From the NCBI GenBank assembly GCA_037176705.1, contig CM073887.1, positions 86,934,348-86,998,347 of the forward strand: a DNA stretch of 64,000 nt, read 5' to 3'. Origin of the DNA: Molossus alvarezi (taxonomy: Eukaryota > Chordata > Mammalia > Chiroptera > Molossidae). The notes beneath the pieces were generated by a model. That model was not told the DNA's origin. It was given only the letters and a program-made list of their open reading frames with translations, and made no database searches. A program made the translations under genes and the position numbers. Below, piece after piece: positions 9,014 to 21,348 of the stretch (its first letter is position 1; each line of letters starts with the position of its first letter).

Positions 9014-12000
9014 TCAGACTGTTATGTTCATTATTTTCCACAAATAAATGAGATCATATGATACTTGTCTTTCTGTTTGGCTTGTTTCACTTAGGATGAT
9101 ACTTTCCAGGTCCCTCCATGTAGTCTCAAAGGATAGGAGGTCTTTCTTTCTTACAGCTGCATAGTACTCCATTGTGTATATGTACCACTGCTTTTTTATC
9201 CATTTGTCTACTGATGGACACTTGGGCTGTTTCCAGATCTTAGCTATTGTAAATAGTGCTGCTACAAACATGGGGATACATATATTCTTTCTGGTTGGTG
9301 TTTCAGGCTTCTTAGGGTATATTCCTAGAAGTGGGATCACTGGGTCAAATGGAAGTTCAATTTTTAATTTTTTGAGGTAACACCATAGTGTTTTCCATAG
9401 TGGATGCACCAGTCTGCATTCCCACCAGCAGTGTACTAGAGTCCCCTTTTCTCCACACCCTCGCCAACACTTGTTGTTTGATGATTTGTTGATGGCGGCC
9501 ATTCTGACAGGTGTGAGGTGATAACCTCATTGTTGTTTTAATTTGCATCTCTCTTATGATTAGTGATGATGAGCATTTCTTTATATGTCTCTTAGCAATT
9601 TGCATGTCCTGTATGGAAAGTTGTCTATTTAGTTCCTCTGACCATTTGTTAATTGGGTTCTCTGACTTTCTTTTGTGGAGTTGTATAAACACTCTATATA
9701 TATTGGAAATTAACCCTTTATCTGATATATCATTGGCAATATGGTCTTTCATACAGTGGTTTTCCTTTCCATTTTGATGATTGTGTCTTTCGCTGTGCAG
9801 AAGCTTTTGAGTTTGATGTAGTCCCATGTGTTCATTTTCTCCTTTGCTTCTTTTGCCTTAGGTGATGTATCAGTAAAAATTCTGCTGCGTATAATGTCTG
9901 AAATTTTGTTGCCTACAGTTTCATCTAGGATTTTTATGGATTCATGAGTCACATTTAAGTCTTTTATCCATTTTGAGTTTATTTTGGTGTATGGTGTAAG
10001 TTGATGGTCTAGTTTCATTTTTCTGCATGTAGCTGTCCAATTTTCCCAGCACCATTTATTAAAGAGGCTGTCCTTACTCCACAGTATGCTCTTTCCACCT
10101 TTGTCAAATATTAATTGAGCATATTGCCTTGGGTCCATTTCTGGGTTCTCTGTTCTGTTCCACTGGTCTATATACCTGTTCTTGTGCCAGTACCAGGCTG
10201 TTTTGATTACAGTGGCTTTGTAGCATAACCTGAAATCAGATAATATGATTCCTCCAACTTTGTTCTTCCTTTTCAAGATTGCTGTGGCTATTCGAGGTCT
10301 TTTTTGGTTCCACATGAACTTTTGAAGTATTTGTTTTAGTTCTGTGAAGTATGCCGTTGGTATTTTGATGGGGATTGCATTCACTCTATAGATTGCTTTG
10401 GGTAATATGGACATTTTGATGATGTTAATTCTCCCAATCCATGAATAGGGTATGTGCTTCCACTTTTTTATATCTTCCTCTATTTCTTTTTTCAATGGCC
10501 TGTAGTTTTCTGCGAATAGGTCCTCTATTTCTTTGGTTAGGTTTATTAATAGGTATGTTAATTTTTTTGCTGCAAGGGTAAATGGGATTGTTTTCTTAGT
10601 TTCTCTTTCTGTGAGTTCATCCTTGGTGTATAAGAATGCCATCGATTTCTTGACATTAGTTTTCTATCCTGCTACTTTGCCAAATTCGTTTATTAAGTGT
10701 AATGAATTTTTGATGGAGTCTTTGGGGTTTTCTACTATAGTATCATGTCATCTGCAAATAATGACAGTTTCACTTCCTCCTTTCCAATTTGGATACCTTT
10801 TATTTTTTCTTCCTGTCTGATTGCTGTGGCTAAGACTTCCAGTACTATGTTAAATAAGAGTGGCAAAAGTGGGCATCTTTGCCTTGTTCCTGTTCTTAAG
10901 GGAAAAGGTTTTAGTTTTTGCCTTTGAGTATGATGTTGGCTGTAGATCTTTCATATATGGCCTTTATTATGTCTAGATATGATCCCTCTATTCCCACATT
11001 GCTGAGCATTTTTATCAGAAATGGATGCTGCATTTTGTCGAAGGCTTTTTCAGCATCTATTGATATGATCATGTGGTTTTTATTCTACATATATTCTACA
11101 TTCACTTGGTCATGGTGGATAATATTTTTGGTGTATTGCTGGAGCCGATTTGCTAGTATTTTGTTCTGGATTTTGGCGTCCATGTTCATCAGAGATATTG
11201 GCCTATAGATTTCTTTCTCTGTAGTGTCTTTTTCTGGTTTTGGGATTAGAATTATGCTGGCTTCATAAAACGAGTTTGGAAGTCTTCCTTCTTCTTGAAT
11301 TTTTTGAAATAGTTTGAGGAGAATGGGTGTTAGTTCTTCTTTGAATGTTCGGTAAAACTCCCCCATGAAGCCATCCAGGACTGGGCTTTTGTTTGCTGGG
11401 AGAGTCTTGATTACATCTTCAATTTCTTCTGTTGATATTGGTCTGTTCAAGTTTTCTGTCTGTTCCTGGTCCAGTTTTGGGAGACTATGTGTTTCTAGAA
11501 ATTTGTTCATTTCGCTTAGATTGTCGAATTTGTTGCCATATAATTGTTCATAGTAGTTGTTAACGATCTCTTGTATTTCTGTGGTGTCAGTAGTTACTTC
11601 TCCTCTTTCATTTCTGATTTTGTGTATTTGGAATCTCTCTCTTTTTTTCTTGGTGAGTCTGGCTAAGGATCCATCAATCTTGTTTATCTTTTCGAAAAAC
11701 CAGCTTTTTTCCCGTTGATCCTTTGAATTGTTTTTTAGTCTCTATGTCGTTTATTTCTGCTCTAATCGTTACTATTTCCTTCCTTCTACTTACTCTAGGT
11801 TTTTCTTTTTGCTTGCTCTCTAGTTCTTTAAGTTATGAGGTTAGATAGTCTATTAGAGATTGTTCTTGTTTTTTGAGGTAGGCCTGTAGTGCTATTAACT
11901 TCCCTCTCAGAACTGCTTTTGCTGCATCCCATAGATTTTGTGTTGTTGTGTCTTCATTTTCATTGGTTTCCATGAAGTTTTTAATTTTTTCCTTGACCTC

Positions 12001-12785
12001 CTTGGTGACCCATTCATTGTTTAATAACATGCTATTTAGCTTCCATGTGTTCGAATGTCTTTGTATGTTCTTCTTCCAATTGATTTCTAGTTTCATGCCA
12101 TTGTTATCTGGGAAGACGCTTGATATGATTTCAGTCTTCTTGAACTTGTAGAGACTTAGTTTGTGCCCTAACATGTGATCTATCTTTGAGAATGTCCCAT
12201 ATGTGCTTGAGAAGAATGTGAATTCTGTAGTTTTTGGGTGTAATTCCCTGTAGATATCTATTAAATCCATTTGGTCTAGTGCTTCATTTACAGTCTCTGT
12301 TTCCTTGCTAATTTTTTTGTCTAGAGGATCTATTCAGTGATGTCAGTGTTGAAGTCTCCTGCTATGATTGTATTGCTATCGATTTCTCATTTGAAGTCTT
12401 CCAGAAGATTTTTAATATATTTTGGTGGTCCTATTTTGGGTGTATATTGTTTATCAAGGTTATATCTTCCTGTTGGATAGATCCTTTCAATATTATGTAG
12501 TGGCCTTCTTTGTCTCTAGTTATGGACTTCATTTTGAAGTCTATTTTATCAGATATGAGTATTGCTACCCCAGCTTTTTTTTTCTTTTCCGTTTGCTTGA
12601 AAGATTTTTTTCCATCCCTTTACTTTCAATCTATTTGAGTCCTTTGTTGTGAGGTGGGTCTCTTGTAAACAGCATATAGATGAGTCATGCTTTCTTATCC
12701 AATCAGCTACTCTGTGTCTTTTTATCAGAGCATTCAGTCCATTTACATTTAAAGTGATTATTGACATGTACTTACTTATTGCCAT
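9014..12785 (-). pseudogene. L1 ORF2 (endonuclease, reverse transcriptase), broken
   Basis: This was the L1 enzyme that nicks target DNA and reverse-transcribes the RNA. It begins at 12785 with the AP-type endonuclease start (ITLNVNGLNA, then ICCLQETHL). The rest of that domain lies at 11833-12270 ([11 protein letters not shown]). The reverse transcriptase starts at 11085-11510 ([17 protein letters not shown], then [10 protein letters not shown]). The catalytic FADD is encoded near 10742-10767, and a 297-codon open block follows at 9749-10642. The cysteine-rich tail ([18 protein letters not shown]) is at 9014-9502. Frame changes and stops between these blocks rule out a functional protein. 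It is the longest surviving L1 coding stretch in the window. Confidence 0.92.
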
Positions 12786-12824
12786 TTTTGTTTAGTGTGG
12801 TTCTATTTTTCTTCCTATTTCTCC

Positions 12825-13726
12825 TGGTAATTACAGCAGTCCTTTTAACATATCTTGCAGCGCTGGTTTGGTGCTAGTGTATTCCCATAGCCTTTTTTTT
12901 TGTCTGGGAAGCTCTTTATTTGACCTTCTATTTTGAATGATAGCCTTGTTGGGTAGAGTTTTCTTGGATTCAGATCTTTGTTTTTCATGACCTTGATTAC
13001 TTCATGCCATTCCCTTCTGGCCTGTAGTGTTTCTGTTGAGAAGTCAGCTGAGAGCCTTATGGGGTTTCCTTTTTAGGAAACCTGTTGCTTATCTCTTTCT
13101 GCTTTTAGGATTCTCTCTTTGTCTTTAATTTTTGGCAGTTTGATTACTATGTGTCTTGGTGTGGGGCTGTTTGGGTTCTTCTTACTGGAGGCTCTCTGTG
13201 CTTCTTGAACTTGAATGCCTCCTTCCTTCATCAAATTCGGGAAGTTTTCTGTCACTATTTCTTTGAATATATTCTCTAACCCTTGCTCATTTTCTTCTTC
13301 TTCGGGGACTCCTATCATGCGAATATTATTACGTTTTCAGTTGTCCCACAGTTCTCTTAAGCTGTCTTCCTGTTTTTTAATTGTTTTTTCCTTTTGTTTT
13401 TCTGATTGGTTGATTTTTTCTACCCTGTCTTCTAATTCACTGATCTGGTCCTCATATTCCTCTACTCTGCTTTTTAGACCTTCCAATGTGTTTTTCATTT
13501 CTGATATGTCGTTTTTAATTTCCAACTGGTTGATTTTAAACATTTCTATTTCTTTACTCATGGTGCTCATGTCCCAACACATGCTGTTGAGCTTCCCCAA
13601 GATCATGGCTCTGAATTCTAGTTCTGTTAACTTGTTTAACTGCACCTCATTTATCTCATCTTCCGTAGAGGTCTCTTGTTCTTTCATTAGGCTTTTGTTT
13701 CTCTTTTTCACCATTTTGGCTATCAC
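12825..13726 (-). pseudogene. L1 ORF1 (RNA-binding protein), broken
   Basis: ORF1p coats L1 RNA as a trimer. The first 129 codons (13337-13726) are open. They hold a coiled coil (EIEMFKINQLEIKNDISEM, then LKSRVEEYEDQISELEDRVE) and end at a stop after SLRELWDN. The RNA-recognition part resumes at 13073-13318 (MIGVPEEEENEQGLENIF, then HIVIKLPKIKDKERIL) and stops after DKQQVS, where a small deletion replaces the expected TYKG. The C-terminal domain follows in decayed form. The family normally makes a protein of roughly 300 residues or more. Confidence 0.9.
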
Positions 13727-14020
13727 AGTGGGCTTTGGAGTCTGCCAAATTTTCCCTGTGGGTGTTGGTGTTCTACTGTTTGTGGCTCCCTCTCCTGGGT
13801 TTGGATGAAGCAGGGAGGACTTACTTTAACCACCACTGTCAAGTCTTAACTTTTCTCTAGCTTTTTTTTTTTTTTTTTGCCTGGAGGCTATTAGTAGAGG
13901 TCTCCTGAAGAACCTTGGTTTCTGAGTTGCCTGAAAAACTCCCTCAGGTGCTCAGTGTAAGAGGATTTTCCGAGGGTGGGGCAGATGCTGGTTGTTAATG
14001 GGCCTCAATTAGCATTTCAA

Positions 14021-14036
14021 TGGCCACCAGGTGGGG
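14021..14036 (+). promoter_or_regulatory. CTCF-like motif in L1 B 5' UTR
   Basis: TGGCCACCAGGTGGGG resembles the core CTCF consensus (TGGCCACCAGGGGGCGC). Match by eye only. Binding is inference. Confidence 0.35.
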
Positions 14037-14618
14037 TTGAATCTCTGAGGGAGGGGTCACTGTCTCTTCCCAGGTCCCTTGGAAGGAGTAAGATGACCAC
14101 AGTCCTGTGTGGCGGCACTCAGCAAAAGCTCTTAGCACCTTCCAAATCCCATCGCCACACAGTTCCAGTCCTGTCTTCCCTCCCTCTTCCGGAGCCCAAG
14201 GTGAGTGGCTGCTGCCAATTTAGCCTCTGTCCAGACTCTGCGTCATGGAGCCACCTGGGACTTTTAACCTGATGGCACTGCTCCCAGCTAAGGGTGGCTG
14301 AGTCTGCGGCACCAGCCAAGGGTGTAGCACTCAGCCGAGTTCGCAGGATTTAGCCGCAGTTGCAGCCGAGGCAGCAGCAGCCTCCCGCCGAGTCTCCTGG
14401 TCTCAGCCGAGTTCACTGGACCCAGCCCAGGCCACTGCAGGCCGTGGGCTCCCGGCCCCTCTCCCGTCTTCACAAGCCTACCAGGATTGAGTCAGTGTCC
14501 CTGGTTATGTGGTCCTCCAGGCTGTCTTTCAGTTGCTCCTTTCTGACGATTTGTCTTTATTTTCATTGTAAATCCAGTTTTGTCCTGGGAGATGGTCTGT
14601 GTAGCTCCATTTACTCCG

Positions 14619-14627
14619 CCGCCATTT
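14619..14627 (-). promoter_or_regulatory. YY1-like site at L1 B 5' end
   Basis: On the minus strand, AAAATGGCGGCGG lies at the start of the L1 5' UTR. In other mammals an YY1 site (AAGATGGC type) at this position directs the transcription start of L1. Confidence 0.5.
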
Positions 14628-14683
14628 TTTCTTCTCTGTTCTCTCCTTTTCCATGCTGTTACTTCTAACAGGTTATATGCAGT

Positions 14684-16310
14684 GAAATTGTTCAGCACCA
14701 CGGTTCGACTGTAATAGTCATGAAAGTTGCAATGTATTCACTTTCCCTAATTAGATCTCACATTGTTCAGAAATATTAGTTTATTACTTAAAAATTCACA
14801 CTAACCTATAAGACAAATAATAGCTTACTAAATGTGACAGACCCCACACATCCCTATGATTCTGCAAATTAATGATTTCAGAGAGAGGAGAGAGAGAGAG
14901 AACCACTACCATGGTCAAGAAATCCCAATTAGTTCTTTTTCCTAACTTATCTAAAACTGAGTCCTTGAGGAGGTGACAGAAATTAGCGATGTTGAGCACT
15001 CAGAGTGCTGATCCTGCTGACAACCTTCCTATTTTAAAAATAATTGGGTACTTTTTATTCAGTTTTTATATGGCATTAAAGGTTCACAGCTCCTTAAATA
15101 GCTCTGTGACACCATTCTTGGGGGATATTTAAGAGTTAACCTTCCTATTCCCCAAACCCCAGAACCAAACCACAAAGGAAATAGTAACAGAAATAAGATC
15201 TTATGGAAGGTTTTACAGAGAGGCTTCTTCAGCTGAGGTTAGCAATATTATAATTCATTTTCACTGAGCAGCTATAGTTTTTGAGGTAAGTCAAGTTTTC
15301 CATTCACTTAGTGATCTCTGCTTTCATCAGCAAATAAAATAGGAGCAAAAGCAGTTCATCAGTCCTAATGGTCTCTGATAATTAACTGGGTCTCTTTTCA
15401 CAAAGAAAGTGGAGAGTGAATTTTTTCAGCAGATCCTGGTTAATTTTTGTACCAGGCTTGAGGGATCTGAATTCCAGTTATACACCAATACTTCTCAACT
15501 GAAGATCTGGTGGTTCCTTGGATTTGTTAATGGCAGCATCTTCATTTGCCTTATTATCAAACATATCAGAAGGAATTTGCATATTGAGTTTTTGCTTCAC
15601 TAAATTCATTTGGGCCTTCTGTTGGGCCAGTTGATAATCTCTCAGTAGCTACTAAAGGTATTTGGTGTAGAGGGTATTTGCTGTATCTATCCAATGACTG
15701 AGATGCTATCTTTCAAATTCTTTGAACATTTGGTAGAGAAATGTCATGCTTTTGAGACAGAAGTAGAAAAGAATGAATGTCATGAAAAGTAAGATAAAGT
15801 GCTATGGAAACTCAGAGGGAAGAAAGGGCTCATTCAAACTGGGGGCCTGGGGCCAGAACACACTTTTGTGCAAGTCTCTAGGTCACAGAAGATAAAAAGA
15901 AGTGGTTGACAGGCACTTGACGCAAACTTTGACTTGTTTTGTAGGGTCAGAGTTTAGCTCAGCTGATAAAAGAGCTTCCACTCAAACACTTTTGAGTCAA
16001 CAAGCATCATCTTGGGCTCTTTTTCTGCCCTAGCTGAACAACATCAGGCCTTTCCTAATAGCTAGATAAGGTAAGTGTCCATTTCACATCATTAAATGGT
16101 AAAAAGTTGAGATTAGACCACAGTCCTGATAAGTGCTAAGTCTGTTTGCCATCCTCAACTATCGGAAGTTGGCAGCAGGGTTGTTGCAGGGAACAAGAAG
16201 ATAGGACAATGGGGACAGCAACTCAGAACTCTTGACATTCTTTGAATGTCAAATGCTCAAATGTTCCAGAAAAATGAATGTTTTAAGAAAACGAAGGCTG
16301 TATCTATTAA
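14684..16310. other. Unassigned DNA, no gene seen
   Basis: A purine-rich GAGA stretch lies near 14880. The rest has mixed composition with only short frames of up to 67 codons. I could not place it in a repeat family or gene. Confidence 0.5.
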
Positions 16311-16323
16311 GAATAAAAGTGAA

Positions 16324-16600
16324 GCCCTGGCAGGTGTATCTCAGTGATTAGAGCAGTGGCCTGCACACCAAAGGGTCTTGGGTTTAATTTCTGGTCAAGG
16401 GCACATACCTGGGTTGCAGGTTCAATCCCTGGCCCCAGTTGGGGTTGTGTGGAAATAACCAATTCACATGTCTCTCTCATGTCAATATTTCTCTGTTTCT
16501 ATCTGTGTGCCCCACCCTTTCTTCTTTCCACTCTCTCTGAAAATCGTAAAAAAAAAAAAAAATCCTTGAGTGAGGATTAACAAAAATATTATTTTTAAAA
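16324..16600 (+). mobile_element. Ves SINE, diverged
   Basis: Ves head and CT-rich body with a TCCTTGAGTGAGGATTAA 3' segment and an A-rich tail. The possible target duplication is weak (AGTGAA on both sides). More diverged than the minus-strand Ves copy that follows. Confidence 0.85.
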
Positions 16601-16663
16601 AATAATGGAAGTGAAGAGGTCTCACTCATCTCAGTCATACAAGAAGTATGTGCCTTCTTTTTA

Positions 16664-16909
16664 TTTTGTTTTTTATCCTCACCCGAGGACATTTTTCCAT
16701 TTTTTGTTCAGATAGAGTGGGAGGGAGAGAGAGGAACAGAGAGAGAGAAACATCGACGTGAAAGGAACACATCGAGTGGCTGCCACCCGCATGACCGACC
16801 AGGGCCGGGGACAAACTGCAACCAAGGTACGTGCCCTTAGCGGAACCGAACCCGGGTCTCTCTGGACCGCAGGCCTACGCTCTAACCGCTGAGCCAAACC
16901 GGCCAGGGC
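16664..16909 (-). mobile_element. Ves SINE, minus strand, well preserved
   Basis: A complete reverse-strand Ves, from ATCCTCACCCGAGGACA to AACCGGCCAGGGC. A perfect 14-bp target duplication GTGCCTTCTTTTTA flanks it (16650-16663 and 16910-16923). It is in inverted orientation to the copy at 16324. Confidence 0.95.
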
Positions 16910-16923
16910 GTGCCTTCTTTTTA

Positions 16924-17149
16924 AAAGTGATAGTGTAAATTTTTTAACAAATGCAAAGTAATGAATCCCCATAGCCCTCAGAAGATGGCACGTGCAGTTG
17001 AAACAGTTACACTCTGTCTCATCTGTTTACTCTGAAAAATATATATTATAAATGAAGAACTTGTCCCCATTTTCTCCCCTTTGTCCACCTCCACCCAACC
17101 CCAAAGAATAGGACATTCTATAATAGTGTCAACAATAAAAATAAAGTAT
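16924..17149. other. Short spacer with a possible old L1 tail
   Basis: GTGTCAACAATAAAAATAAAG at its right end resembles the extreme 3' tip of L1, but the rest does not. Left unassigned. Confidence 0.4.
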
Positions 17150-18335
17150 AGAATGAGAATGGTAGCAGAGTGAATGGAAGCTATACAGACCATCTCCCAG
17201 GACCAAACTGGAATTACAACTAAAATAAAGACAAGTTACCTGGAAAAACCAATTGAAGAATAGCTGGAGAGAACTTTAAAACAAGGGACATAAAGAGGAC
17301 CAAAAATTGAGAATGGTAGAAGCTGAGGAGGCACTAGAGAGCTGGTTGAGTGCCCACTGGCAGCAGTTGAGGATTATCTTAGCTGTGAAGAGTTCCCTCT
17401 GAGGATTCAGGGGGCTAAAATCCCAAGCCAGCTCCCCAGCACAGAGTGGTGGAACAGGGAAATGTGTCCACATAACACCTGGCTGACAAAAATCACCAGT
17501 GCAGAGGTTTTATCCAGCAGGAGAGGTTCAAGGAACACTGGAACTTCCCTAAAAAGCTAGTGCCCTAAATTACAACTAGAACCACTCACCTTGGACTCCA
17601 GCAGTGGGAGGGGAGGTTGGACTACAATTGTGTGAGGAGAGTCGGAAGTTTATGGCGGGGGAGAGAGCTGAAAAGGAAGACATCAGGAACTCTATGCTAA
17701 GTCACTCCCTCACAAGACAGTAGCCCTATTTCTCAAAATAGCCCCTTCCCATAATGGCTTTAGCCCAGGAGAGAAGCAACTGCCCCTCCCTTGGGTATTG
17801 AACACTAACAGCCTGGAGAAGTGCAACCTGAGGCTAATTAACAGCCAAAGACTACCTTCCAGCCAGAGGCAAAGAAGAGCCTCTGATAGTTTTGAGTTTT
17901 GGATCTGGCTCTCAATGTTGGGGATCCAGGCTCTGGGAACTGAGCTGTGAAGGCTAAGGCCTGGGTTCCAACACTGAGCCAATAACCCACAGTGCAGAAA
18001 TCATTTTGTTCTCAAAACAACTTTAGCCCAAGGGAAAGCAATTGTCCCACCTACAGGAAACTCTCTAACCCTTCCCATCTGTAGGAATTTTCATTTAGCT
18101 GAGGGCTGCAACCTGAGGCTCACTAAGTAACTGAGATTAATAGTCAGCTTCCAGGAAAAAGCTATGGGATAAGTAAATCTTTGCTTGGCATGTGACTTTA
18201 CTCAGAAAAGTAAGATAGACCTCGATGTTTAGTGTGATCCCATTCATACACATCCAAACTCAGCAAAGGGAGCCACAATCAAAGAAACACCAATGCTCAC
18301 AGGAAAAATTAGGCAGGCTCCAAGCCCTTCTGAGA

Positions 18336-19475
18336 CAGCCAAAAGGAGAAACAAAGAAACAAATCACAAATGAAAGAATAAGAGAATTCTACAGAAGAAA
18401 GGATAAATGAAATAAAATTAAGCAATTTGTCAGAGGTAGAGTTCAGAGTAATGATTATGAGAAAGCTCAACAGCATGCATTAAGATATAGAAACAGCCCT
18501 GGCCGGTTTGGCTCAGTGGTTAGAGAGTCGGCCTGCAGTCCAGAGAGACCCAGGTTTGGTTCCTGCTAAGGGCACGTACCTCAGTTGCAGTTTGTCCCCG
18601 GCCCTGGTTGGGTCATGCAGGTGGCAGCCACTTGATGTGTCCCTTTTACCTTTCACATTGATGTTTCACTCTCTCTCTATCTCTTCCTCTCTCTACCTCC
18701 TACTACATCTGAACAAAAAAATGGGGAAAAAAAGACATAGAAACAAAAATCAACCAATTGGAAATAAAAAACGACCAAGTAAAAATGAAGAATGGTATAG
18801 CAGAAATAAAGAACACATCAGAAAGAAAAAAACAGAAGATTGGAGGACACCAAGAATTAGATCAGCAAATTAGAAGACAGGGTAGAAAAAAATGACCCAA
18901 TTGGAAAACAAAAAACAAAAACAAAAAAATTAAAAACAGGAGGAGAGTTTAAGAGAGCTGTGGCACAATATGAAACATAACAACATCCACATCATAGGAG
19001 TACCATAAGAAGAAAATGATCAAGGGTTAGAGAACCTGTTAGAAGAAATTGTGGCATAAAACATCCCTAACTTGTTGAAGGAAAGATTCACATAAGTTGA
19101 GGAAACAGGGAGAGCCCCAAGCAAAAAAAAGTCAAAGAGGCCTATGCCAAGACACATCATAATTAAAATGCCAAAATTAAAGACAAAGAAGGAATCTTAA
19201 AGCAGCAAGATAAAAGCAACAGGTTACCTACAAAAGAGCCCCCCATAAGGCTATTGGCTGATTTCTCAACAGAAACACAACAGGCCAGAGAGGAATGGCA
19301 TGAAGTATTCAAGGCAATGAAAAACAAGGATCTGAATCCAAGACTACTCTATCCAGAAAGGGTATCATTCAAAATAAAAGGTGAAATAAAGAGTTTCCCA
19401 GACAAAATAAAAATGACTAAGGGACTATATTAGCACCAAACCAGCACTGCAAGAAATGTTGAAAGGACTGCTATA
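18336..19475 (+). pseudogene. L1 ORF1 of copy C, broken and SINE-interrupted
   Basis: This is the RNA-binding ORF1 region. The start codon is lost: where the sister copy D has CCAAAATGG, this copy has CCAAAAGGA. A Ves SINE sits in the coiled-coil region. Downstream, recognisable blocks (the nucleotide match for IIKMPKLK, then AARDKQQVTY, and NKDLNPRLLYP) are cut by many stops. No functional product is possible. Confidence 0.88.
18496..18732 (+). mobile_element. Ves SINE inside L1 C ORF1
   Basis: GCCCTGGCCGGTTTGGCTC head, TTTGTCCCCGGCCCTGG block, CT-rich body and A tail. The target duplication AGATATAGAAACA / AGACATAGAAACA (18483-18495 and 18733-18745) is L1 sequence, so the SINE is younger than L1 C. 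The usual TCCTCGGGTGAGGA segment is missing, so its 3' end is short. Confidence 0.95.
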
Positions 19476-20417
19476 ATAATAAGAAGAAATAGAGAGAGAA
19501 ACATAACCATAATAAATAAAAATGGTATTTTAATAAGTACATATCAATAATAACCTTAAATTTAAAGGGTTTAATGCTACCCCCAAAACACACAGAAGAG
19601 GTGAATGAATAAAAAAGCATGACTCAAAAATAGTGGTGGAGTAAATGGAAGCTACATAGACCATCTCCCAGGACCAAACTGAAATTACAACTTAAATAAA
19701 GACAAATCGTCGAGAAAAAGCAACAGAAAAGCAGCTTGCAAAGACCATATAACCAGGGACACTAAACTGATCCTGGTAGGATTGTGGAGGCGTGAGAGGG
19801 GGGCTGGGAGCAGACTGACAGCAGCATCTTAGCCCTTAAGGTTAAATTTCCAAGCAGCTCCACAGGACAGAGCTGGGACAGAGCCCTAACATAGACACAG
19901 GCACTCACTTGGGCTCCAGCAGACGAAGGGAGGACTGAAATAAAACTGAGTGGGGACAATCGAGATTTGGAGGGCACTTTGATCTTTTACTGAGTTGTGG
20001 CCACGCAGGATGGTGGTCATCTTACTCATTCCCAGGGCTCCGGGGAGAGGCGACCCCTTGGAGATTCAAAACCAACAAGTGGGCCATTCAAATGCAAATT
20101 GAGGCCCATTAACAACCAGCATCTGCCCCAGCCTCAAGATATCCCCTTACCTTGAACACCTGAGGGAGTTTTGGATTCAACAGAGAACCCAAGGCTCTTC
20201 AAGTAACCACTACCAATAGCCTCCAGGAAAAAAAGCTAGAGGATAACTGAACCTTACCTAGGCTTGCACCACTAACCAGGAAAGTAAGACTTGACAGTGG
20301 TGTTTAACGTGGGTCCTCCCTCGCTAATCCAAACCCAGTAGAGGGAGCCACAAAGAGCAGAACATCAACACCCACAGGAAAACGTGACAGGAACCAAAAC
20401 CCATTGTGGTAGCCAAA

Positions 20418-21300
20418 ATGGTAAAACACAGAAACAGAAGCCAAATGAAAGAACAAGAGACCTCCACTGAAGATGAGATCAATGTGGAGCAGCAAGGCAT
20501 GTTAACAAAGCTAGAATTCAGAGCCATAATCTTGAGGAAGCTCAAAAGCATGAGTAAGGACATAGAGATGCTGAAAATAAATTGGAAATTAAAAACCACC
20601 AAGAAGAGATCAAAAATGACATATCAGAAATGAAAAACACATTGGAAGGTCTAAAAAGCAGAGTAGAGGAAGCTGAGGATTGGACCAGTGAATTAGAAGA
20701 CAAGGTAGAAAAAATCAACCAATCAGAAAACCAAAAGGAAAAAACTATTAAAAAACAGGAAGACAGCTTAAGAGAACTGTGAAACAACTGGAAACAGAAT
20801 AATATTTGCATCATAAAAGTCCCCAAAGAAGAAGAAAATGAGCAAGGGTTAGAGAATATATTCAAAGAAATAGTGACAGAAAACTTCCCTAATTTGGTAA
20901 AGGAAGAAGGTATTCAAGTTTAAGAAGCACAGAGAGTCCCAAGTAAGAAGAACCCAAACAGGCCCACACCAACACACATAGTAATTAAAATGCCAAAAAT
21001 TATAGACAAAGAGAGAATCCTAAAAGCAGCAAGAGATAAGCAACAGGTTACCTACAAAGGAAACCCCAAAAGGCTCTCACCTGACTTCTCACAAGACACA
21101 CTACAGGACAGAAGAAAATGGCAAGAAGTAATCAAGGTCATAAAAAACAAGGATCTGAATCCAAGACTACTCTACCCAGCAAGACTATTATTCAAAATAG
21201 AAGGTCAAATAAAGAGCTTCTCAGACAAAAAAAAAAAAAGAGGCTAAGAGAATACATTATCATCAAACCAGCACTGCAAGACATGTTAAAATGACTACTG
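20418..21300 (+). pseudogene. L1 ORF1 of copy D, broken
   Basis: RNA-binding ORF1. An in-frame ATG at 20418 opens MVKHRNRSQMKEQETSTED, the same start as copy B. The coiled coil follows (EIKNDISEMKNTLEGLKSRV, in a second frame at 20582-20782), and then the RNA-recognition region with VPKEEENEQGLENIF. The C-terminal domain is at 20990-21247 (ERILKAARDKQQVTYKGN, then NKDLNPRLLYPARLLFKIEG). Two frame changes and several stops separate these parts. Confidence 0.9.
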
Positions 21301-21348
21301 TAATTAGCAGGAGAAATAGGGAGAAAAATAGAACCACACTAAAGAAAA

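Larger units (their letters stand above)
8771..14672 (-). mobile_element. L1 copy B, full length
   Basis: It runs on the minus strand from a 5' UTR (14672 down to about 13730), through ORF1 and ORF2, to a 3' UTR ending in a T-run at about 8774-8783. A candidate 10-bp target duplication TATATGCAGT lies at 8761-8770 and 14674-14683. The length of about 5.9 kb is that of a complete L1. Both ORFs carry stops and frameshifts, so it is dead. Its 5' UTR is GC-rich and retains an YY1-like site at the very start and a CTCF-like motif. Confidence 0.93.
17150..19626 (+). mobile_element. L1 copy C, first segment (5' UTR, ORF1, start of ORF2)
   Basis: It starts with AATGGTAGCAGAGTGAATGG, the position of the YY1-like site but mutated, then CAGACCATCTCCCAGGACC as in other L1 5' ends here. 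It continues through ORF1 into the first codons of ORF2. It breaks at AAAGCATGACTCA (19614-19626), where L1 copy D inserted. The element resumes at 25703. Confidence 0.9.

Noticed and set aside
13215..13808. 197-codon open frame on the plus strand
   Set aside because: It is the antisense of the L1 copy B ORF1, whose sense frame shows real ORF1 motifs. The antisense protein is a low-complexity S/F-rich shadow.
15400..16100. Possible endogenous retrovirus remnant
   Set aside because: No long terminal repeats, primer-binding site or recognisable gag, pol or env motif could be seen.
17085..17149. Possible L1 3' tip directly before L1 copy C
   Set aside because: Only about 20 bases (GTCAACAATAAAAATAAAG) agree. 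That is too little to separate from an A-rich coincidence.
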